Of a stretch of 45,063 nt of DNA, positions 40,370-45,063 are shown one piece after another. Both the position numbers and the translations under genes were made by a program. Location: NCBI GenBank assembly GCA_900543885.1, contig UQTA01000019.1:1-45063 (forward strand). The letters are read 5' to 3'. The notes beneath the pieces were generated by a model, which worked only from the letters and a program-made list of their open reading frames with translations, did no database searches and had not been told where the DNA came from. Within the stretch, counting starts at the first letter, position 1. Each line of letters opens with the position of its first letter. The DNA is from an uncultured Clostridium sp. (lineage in GTDB: Bacteria > Bacillota > Clostridia > Lachnospirales > Lachnospiraceae).

Positions 40370-40412
40370 ACCTCCTTTCTGCTGGAGGTTCGGCAGCCTT
40401 TTTAGCATAGCA
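40370..40412 (-). promoter_or_regulatory. Toxin mRNA leader: ribosome-site hairpin and extended -10
   Basis: On the minus strand, ACCTCC (40384-40389) can pair with GGAGGT (40370-40375), masking the ribosome site. Fst-type RNAI has an equivalent upstream helix. Further upstream lies TG-N-TATGCT (40404-40412), an extended -10 promoter without a good -35. It would start the mRNA near 40397. Confidence 0.65.
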
Positions 40413-40463
40413 CATTTCTTCCCATTAATCTACATAAGTTGTCATACCATCATCTGATAATCC

Positions 40464-40492
40464 TTGATTTGCCCCAAATCCAATGGTAAAAT
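40464..40492 (+). promoter_or_regulatory. Promoter of the UvrD-like helicase gene
   Basis: TTGATT (40464-40469), 17-bp spacer, TAAAAT (40487-40492). The start is near 40499, leaving a leader of about 160 nt that includes a terminator. Confidence 0.65.
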
Positions 40493-40603
40493 ACTCATAG
40501 ATTCTTTCATTTCAACAACATTTGTCTCTGACAAAGCGCACGCCATTTTATGACCGAATGAGTGGGGGAATTCTGGAAAAATAAACAGAATAATATGTAC
40601 GTT

Positions 40604-40634
40604 GGAGGAACTTCCTTTGGGAGGTTCCTTTTTT
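40604..40634 (+). terminator. Leader terminator before the helicase gene
   Basis: AGGAAC (40606-40611) pairs with GTTCCT (40624-40629), followed by TTTTTT. The helicase ribosome site follows only about 13 nt later, so this is an attenuator-type position. Read-through or antitermination is needed for expression. Confidence 0.75.
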
Positions 40635-40659
40635 CGTGCCCAAAAGGAGGACTTAGCCT

Positions 40660-43275
40660 ATGAAACTTACAATCAGGGATCTTATCCGGCTTCGCCACTG
40701 CGAAAGCCACTACCGTCTCGGAAAGCTGGGATTATATGCTGCATCAAAACGTACCCAGTTTTTTTATCAAAAGAAGGACTCTTTAATTTTAGCATTATCC
40801 AAAGGGCCTACTTCATTTTCAGAAGCACTCGAAAAAGCATTTCTGGAATACAGCAGAGACTGGTTCCTTAATAACCGCCAGTATGAAACCTGCCGGGATC
40901 AGGACCTTGCCAGGTGGCATCGCTTTGCTGACTGGTTCTTTGAGCAGGGTTATCAGATTTTGAAGACCAGGCTCTGCTCAGCGATTTCAGTCAATACAAG
41001 CTGCAACCACGTAGCGGTGTCTGAATTATCTGCACAAGCAGATCTGGTTCTTAAAAAGGGGGAGCATGTCTATGCTTTAAGTATTTTCCCGAATGAACCA
41101 CAGTATTCTGTGAGAGCCAGGAAGCAAGAGACCCAGGCATATTACAGCCTGGAACTGTTATCACAATACCTGATCAGCGCTCCAGCCTATGGACAGGAAA
41201 CGATTTCCATGATCTGCTACTTAAAATCCAAAGAGGATAAGGCTGATTTTCTGGCCTCACAGTATACGGAAGGGAAATGCTATCTTCAAATGGGATACGG
41301 CGGGATAGCGGAGGCCACCCAGGCTCTCCTGAGCACGATCCAGCTTTCCGTACCTCAAAAATGTGAATACTGCCGCTATACAGATGTATGCCATCAGCAG
41401 AATACTTCCGCATTGGCACCGGAAAAACAACCAGAAGAAACTTCCATCCCTGTTCCAGCGGAAACAGTCGATTTAGAGAAAGGACTGACACCGGAGCAGC
41501 GGAGAGTTGTTGAACACATGGATGGCCCTATGGCAGTCATCGCGGTACCTGGTGCCGGCAAGACTCACTGTCTGATTGCACGTATGGTACGAATGATCAA
41601 AAACGGGATTTTGCCGGAACAAATTCTTTTTGTCACCTTCACCAAAAAGGCCGCTGGCGAAATTCTGGAACGTGCCAGACGGGTGCTCGGTGAAGAAAGT
41701 GCATTGCCGGCCATCTTTACCTTCCACAGCCTTGGCTACACGATTCTTCGCAAACATGAGGACTTCATAGGAAAATCCTTAAAAATTGCAGAGAAGGTAG
41801 ACTACTATCGTCTGATTTTGCAGATCATTGATGAAATCTCTCCATTGTCCGGCATTGACTATGACGGACTCACCGGTGATTTCGGCCTGCTGAGCAGGAT
41901 TTACAACGCTGTACTTTCCATTGAGAAAGACGGACTGGAAGAGTGGAAAAAACATGCGGATTTTCCTGATCCGGATGGTTTAGGGTGCCTTTATCAGAAA
42001 CTGAAGGAACGAATGAAAGAAGAGGGGTATATCTGCTTTGATGAACAGATCCAGCTTACCAACCAACTGTTTAGCGAATATCCAGATGTATTAAAAAGCT
42101 ATCAGCAGCGTTTTCGCTATGTAATGATTGATGAATTCCAGGATATCTCGTCAGATCAGGTCGATCTGGTATACGCCATCGCATCCCATGGAAATATTGT
42201 GGTTGTGGGAGACGATGATCAGAGTATTTATTCCTGGCGCGGAGGAAGCAACTATTACCTGCTTCATTTTCAGGAGATGTGGAGCAACAGTAAAATCGTG
42301 ATTCTTCCAGATAATTTCCGGTCGGTAGACCACATTTTGGAAGCTGCAAATGCGCTGATTGCCAATAATACGAATCGGTATCGCAAATCTCTGCGTTCCC
42401 ATCACCGCGCTACGGTTCGGCCGATTTATCGGAAAAATGTTCTGGTAGATACCATCCGGGATCTGGTTGCATCCGCAGAACGCTCTGGTTATAAACCTGG
42501 AGATATTGCCATCATTGCGCGCAAAAATAAAGCGCTGGAAAAGATCAAAAAAAGTTTAGATGGTTTTTACCTTGCAACTTCACCCAAAACATTACTCATA
42601 AAGGATGAGGTATTTATTGCCATTCGTGACACATTTTCTCTCTACGTGACCAATTTTCATGATCCACTGGCGCTTTACAGACAGCTGAAACGTAATGGAT
42701 ATGAACTGGACATTCCTGTCGAGCGAGACCACATGTTGGAAAGCTTCTTAAAATATTTCAATCTTCCAGAACCAGATTTATATGATCCGGATCTGCTTGA
42801 AATATATGAAGCATCCGGCAGTCCCGGTATCGCACTTGCCAGGACACTTTCTTCCTGTAAAAAACTTCTGTATGCCCAGGATCTGTCCGATGCCGTTCGG
42901 TCCATTTACCAGTTTCTCTGGCAGAAGAAGGAACATCCGGCAGTAGAAGAGTTGTGCTCCCGCATCGAAATGCGGGCTATCAATACGGCTTCCGAATTTC
43001 TTAACCATATGAATGCCATGATCGAATTTTCTGATACAGCAGAGGTTGAATATCCCGCAAGCCCCGATACGATTACCCTTCTTACTGCTCATAAATCAAA
43101 AGGGAAAGAATTTCCCACCGTAGTAATTTATGGAGTAGAAGAGTTTGAAGAATCAGAAGAGGGCCGGAACCTACTGTATGTTTCCATGACCCGGGCCAAA
43201 CGAAACCTCTTTCTTTTGCAGGGTAGTTTTTCCGATGCCCCACTGTATCCGGAGTTTAAAAACTATGTCGATTGA
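40660..43275 (+). CDS. UvrD/Rep-type helicase fused to a Cas4-like iron-sulfur domain
   Basis: Encodes 871 residues with AAGGAGG 9 nt before ATG. Residues 1-250 resemble a RecB/Cas4-family nuclease domain. Cys14 and the cluster CEYCRYTDVC (Cys235, 238, 244) match the four-cysteine 4Fe-4S pattern of Cas4/AddB. QADLV (126-130) resembles the motif II Asp, but the usual D-x-K is replaced (YALSIF), so nuclease activity may be lost. Residues 275-865 are a UvrD helicase with Walker A VPGAGKT (296-302), IDEFQD (490-495), GDDDQSIYSWRG (517-528) and SMTRAK near the C-terminus. It probably unwinds DNA during transfer, replication or repair. Confidence 0.88.
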   Translation: MKLTIRDLIRLRHCESHYRLGKLGLYAASKRTQFFYQKKDSLILALSKGPTSFSEALEKAFLEYSRDWFLNNRQYETCRDQDLARWHRFADWFFEQGYQILKTRLCSAISVNTSCNHVAVSELSAQADLVLKKGEHVYALSIFPNEPQYSVRARKQETQAYYSLELLSQYLISAPAYGQETISMICYLKSKEDKADFLASQYTEGKCYLQMGYGGIAEATQALLSTIQLSVPQKCEYCRYTDVCHQQNTSALAPEKQPEETSIPVPAETVDLEKGLTPEQRRVVEHMDGPMAVIAVPGAGKTHCLIARMVRMIKNGILPEQILFVTFTKKAAGEILERARRVLGEESALPAIFTFHSLGYTILRKHEDFIGKSLKIAEKVDYYRLILQIIDEISPLSGIDYDGLTGDFGLLSRIYNAVLSIEKDGLEEWKKHADFPDPDGLGCLYQKLKERMKEEGYICFDEQIQLTNQLFSEYPDVLKSYQQRFRYVMIDEFQDISSDQVDLVYAIASHGNIVVVGDDDQSIYSWRGGSNYYLLHFQEMWSNSKIVILPDNFRSVDHILEAANALIANNTNRYRKSLRSHHRATVRPIYRKNVLVDTIRDLVASAERSGYKPGDIAIIARKNKALEKIKKSLDGFYLATSPKTLLIKDEVFIAIRDTFSLYVTNFHDPLALYRQLKRNGYELDIPVERDHMLESFLKYFNLPEPDLYDPDLLEIYEASGSPGIALARTLSSCKKLLYAQDLSDAVRSIYQFLWQKKEHPAVEELCSRIEMRAINTASEFLNHMNAMIEFSDTAEVEYPASPDTITLLTAHKSKGKEFPTVVIYGVEEFEESEEGRNLLYVSMTRAKRNLFLLQGSFSDAPLYPEFKNYVD

Positions 43276-43287
43276 CCGCTGCCGCGG

Positions 43288-43335
43288 CATCTTGTTCACG
43301 CACAGATATTGTGTTAAGATGGGGTATGGAAATAG
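43288..43335 (+). promoter_or_regulatory. Duplicated promoter, copy 1
   Basis: TTGTTC (43292-43297), 17-bp spacer, TAAGAT (43315-43320), inside a 48-bp element that is 43/48 identical to 43909-43956. It drives the gene at 43439. Confidence 0.75.
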
Positions 43336-43438
43336 TGGGGGGAGAATTACATAGCTCCCGGTCACCATAGAACCCTTGATCAAAAAAAATACTATATGGC
43401 ATATACGGAAAGTAAAAATAACCAGGAGGAAAAGGATT

Positions 43439-43879
43439 ATGAAATTTGAGTGGATTGAAGAAGGGGACGGCCGTTACCGTGTCCAGTTTTTTGACGTGGA
43501 TGAAAAGAAGGTATTCGACATTAAGATTACCGACTATAGTGATCCGTACTGGCAGCAATCAGACCTGGAACGGAAGATTCGTCGCGAATGCTGCTATGAC
43601 GTTATCTTCTATGCCGGACACCGCAAGAGCTACTCTGACAACCCGAATTACGAAACGGAATACGGTTTTCAGGGTAAATCAGAACATGACATAATATATA
43701 TCCGGGAACTGTGCAAAAATTTTATAGCAGATTCCTATGTTTTTGATTACGAAAAAGCATTGCGCGGCCTTCAAAAGAGGAAGGCAATGTCAGATTGGTT
43801 TCTGGCCAGTGGTTATACCGGAGATTATGAAGGAAAGCAGGAATATAAAAGATCTATTGTAGTTGACGAGCTTGACTAA
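43439..43879 (+). CDS. Hypothetical acidic/aromatic protein
   Basis: Encodes 146 residues. ATG 43439 has AGGAGG upstream; an earlier in-frame start at 43376 has no site. The protein is rich in Tyr, Asp and Glu, with an N-terminal beta stretch (MKFEWIEEGDGRYRVQFFDV) and a helical C-terminus. No motif or membrane segment is visible. It has its own promoter, a near copy of the promoter of the next cassette, so both may be co-regulated. Function unknown. Confidence 0.7.
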   Translation: MKFEWIEEGDGRYRVQFFDVDEKKVFDIKITDYSDPYWQQSDLERKIRRECCYDVIFYAGHRKSYSDNPNYETEYGFQGKSEHDIIYIRELCKNFIADSYVFDYEKALRGLQKRKAMSDWFLASGYTGDYEGKQEYKRSIVVDELD

Positions 43880-43908
43880 AAAGCTTACTAAATTGGTTGC
43901 CACATCGT

Positions 43909-43956
43909 CATCTTGTTCACGCGCAGATATTATGTTAATATGGAGTATAGAAATAG
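43909..43956 (+). promoter_or_regulatory. Duplicated promoter, copy 2
   Basis: TTGTTC (43913-43918), 17-bp spacer, TAATAT (43936-43941), in the second copy of the 48-bp element. It drives the DUF3791/DUF3990 cassette. Confidence 0.75.
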
Positions 43957-43977
43957 CTCGGAAAGGAGGATTTCGCG

Positions 43978-44202
43978 ATGAGCGAAAAAGAAGAGATCAT
44001 ATTCATGCAGACCCGATTGGTACGTTTAGCATCAAAGGAATGGCATCTTCCTGTGGATGAGATTTTTAACATCTTCGGAAAAGCAGATGTACTTGGCTAT
44101 ATCGAAAAATGTTATGGGATTTTTCACTGCGAAGGAGATGATGCTGTATTAGAAGACATCACGGAATTTCTTCAAAGAAAGGGGATCCAAATTAGTGCTT
44201 GA
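43978..44202 (+). CDS. DUF3791 protein, probable antitoxin-like partner
   Basis: Encodes 74 residues with AAAGGAGG 8 nt before ATG. The sequence (FMQTRLVRLASKEWHLPVDE, then YGIFHCEGDDAVLEDITEFL) fits the DUF3791 pattern. DUF3791 genes typically precede DUF3990 genes in small cassettes that look like toxin-antitoxin pairs. Here it overlaps the broken DUF3990 gene by 8 bp. It remains intact, consistent with an orphan antitoxin. Confidence 0.85.
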   Translation: MSEKEEIIFMQTRLVRLASKEWHLPVDEIFNIFGKADVLGYIEKCYGIFHCEGDDAVLEDITEFLQRKGIQISA

Positions 44203-44748
44203 TTTTACAGATGGGCTTATCCTTTACCATGGCAGCTATTGTGAGGTAAAGAAGCCTTTATTGGAAAGATGCGCCAGACGAAAAGACTTTGGACCACCTC
44301 CAAGGACCAGGCTATTCGTTTTCTCAAGACTTCCATTGCTAAAGCATTCGCAAATGGAAGCATTAAAGAGAATCAGGATTATGGCTATCTTTCCATCTTT
44401 CAGTTAAGACCTTCACCAGAATTATCCACATATGCATTTGATGATGCAAATGTGGAATGGCTGCACTGTGTTGCGGCTCATCGAAAAAGACTTTTGTTTC
44501 TGGATGTTGAAGATACTATGGCAAAATATGATATTATTGCTGGGAAAATTGCGGATGACGCGACAAATGCAACGCTGGCTGCATACCTAGTCGGCGCCTT
44601 TGGAATAGCCGGAAGCAAAGAAGCTGATGATTTTTGTATTAAACAGCTACTTCCGAATAAGTTAAAGGATCAGTATTGTTTTAAAACAACTGCAGCGCTT
44701 GATTGCCTGCATTTTGTGGAAAGCGAGAAAATATGGCTGAAGAAATGA
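44195..44748 (+). pseudogene. Frameshifted DUF3990 (ADP-ribosyltransferase-like) gene
   Basis: A GTG start (44195) after AAAGGGGA begins the frame with LYHGSYCEVKKPLLERCARR, then KDFG at codons 30-33. The reading then continues only in another frame, from near 44292 (TTSKDQAIRFLKTSI), to a stop at 44748. DUF3990 proteins read KDFG-x-GFYxTT..QAI here. The GFY segment is missing, consistent with a deletion of about 13 nt, which is not a multiple of three. In ADP-ribosyltransferase folds the His of YHGS and the Tyr of this segment shape the NAD site. The toxin is therefore probably dead. A sequencing error is the alternative. Confidence 0.8.
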
Positions 44749-44969
44749 TTTCAAAAGAGCGAATAGACTATACGATTGACCTTCTTATTACCATGGCCGT
44801 CGAAGAAATTGCAGAAGATACAGGAAAAAGTCCAAAGGAAATATTGCCGGAATTTTATTCTTCCAAAACCGGCAAGGCACTTTACGATGAGCAGACCCGA
44901 TTATGGTGCAATGGCCCATCCTATATTGCCGAATTATACATGGACGAACTCTCCAAAAGAAAGATTTGA
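44733..44969 (+). CDS. Small hypothetical protein of the DUF3791/DUF3990 cassette
   Basis: Encodes 78 residues from ATG 44733. An ATG at 44745 would give an ATGA overlap with the previous stop and is equally plausible. The protein is helical and acidic, with IDLLITMAVEEIAEDTGKSP and a SKTGKALYDEQTRLWCNGPSYIAELY end. Similar small proteins accompany DUF3990 cassettes. It may be a further antitoxin component. A strong terminator follows. Confidence 0.75.
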   Translation: MAEEMISKERIDYTIDLLITMAVEEIAEDTGKSPKEILPEFYSSKTGKALYDEQTRLWCNGPSYIAELYMDELSKRKI

Positions 44970-44970
44970 G

Positions 44971-45017
44971 AAAAAGCTGTTTCTAACGTATTATGCGTTT
45001 GAAACAGCTTTTCTGAT
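44971..45017 (+). terminator. Terminator of the DUF3791/DUF3990 cassette
   Basis: AAAAGCTGTTTC (44972-44983) pairs with GAAACAGCTTTT (45001-45012), with an inner AACG/CGTT. T and A tracts sit on both sides. Nothing supportable remains to 45063. Confidence 0.9.
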
Positions 45018-45063
45018 TAACAGACCTCCCGGCACTAAGGCTCCTTCTTTTCTGTCCATTCTT

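Overview
The window looks like part of a large conjugative plasmid, or another extrachromosomal conjugative element, from a clostridial Bacillota species. A gut Lachnospiraceae-type anaerobe is my best guess. The clues are strong AGGAGG ribosome binding sites, consensus TTGACA/TATAAT promoters, moderate GC with AT-rich control regions, a Gram-positive type IV secretion system (T4SS) gene set, an actin-type partition locus and small clostridial families (DUF3791, DUF3990, LPD28-like). I see no tRNA, rRNA, IS element, integrase or CRISPR. I also see no recognisable relaxase or replication initiator, so these presumably lie outside the window.

Region 1 (105-18903, minus strand) is one long, tightly packed operon read from a promoter at 19063-19091. 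Its order is a DUF6094-like DNA methyltransferase, a SNF2-type helicase with zinc ribbons, an LPD28-like protein, a putative sliding-clamp-like protein, two VirB2-like small membrane proteins, a PrgI/VirB3-like protein, a separate VirB4 N-terminal domain, the VirB4 ATPase, a VirB6/TrbL-like channel protein, a small membrane protein, a ParA/TadZ-like ATPase, a TadZ-like/SAF-domain fusion, another membrane protein and an S1-like protein. Nearly every gene overlaps or abuts the next, which suggests co-translation of a conjugation machine plus DNA-processing functions. A 150-nt leader with an intrinsic terminator nested inside a second inverted repeat precedes it.

Region 2 (19.2-24.7 kb) is the maintenance region. 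It holds two small minus-strand genes, then on the plus strand a MerR-like coiled-coil protein, an AT-rich non-coding kilobase, an array of 13 exactly phased 11-bp repeats, and parM-parR followed by a small HTH gene. The array is very probably the centromere (parC).

Region 3 (24.8-34.1 kb, plus strand) carries a secreted cell-wall-binding-repeat protein, the VirD4-type coupling protein, a replication-relaxation-like protein, two small proteins, AhpC with a domain-swapped AhpF-like reductase (oxidative-stress cargo), and a DUF3854/primase-like protein.

Region 4 (34.1-45 kb) is accessory. It has an Xre regulator with a perfect 28-bp palindromic operator, a metallophosphoesterase, a KfrA-like coiled-coil DNA-binding protein associated with a dispersed GTTTACGTTTAC motif, a DUF1810 protein and a minus-strand membrane/lipoprotein trio. 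It also has an Fst-like type I toxin-antitoxin locus with its antisense RNA, a UvrD helicase fused to a Cas4-like iron-sulfur domain, and a DUF3791/DUF3990 cassette whose toxin is frameshifted.

A recurring regulatory theme is a good promoter followed within about 70-135 nt by an intrinsic terminator, and then by the gene. The most rewarding points are the parC array, the Fst-like locus, the dispersed operator networks and the T4SS/Tad-like hybrid gene order. All function calls come from reading the sequence; no database search was run.
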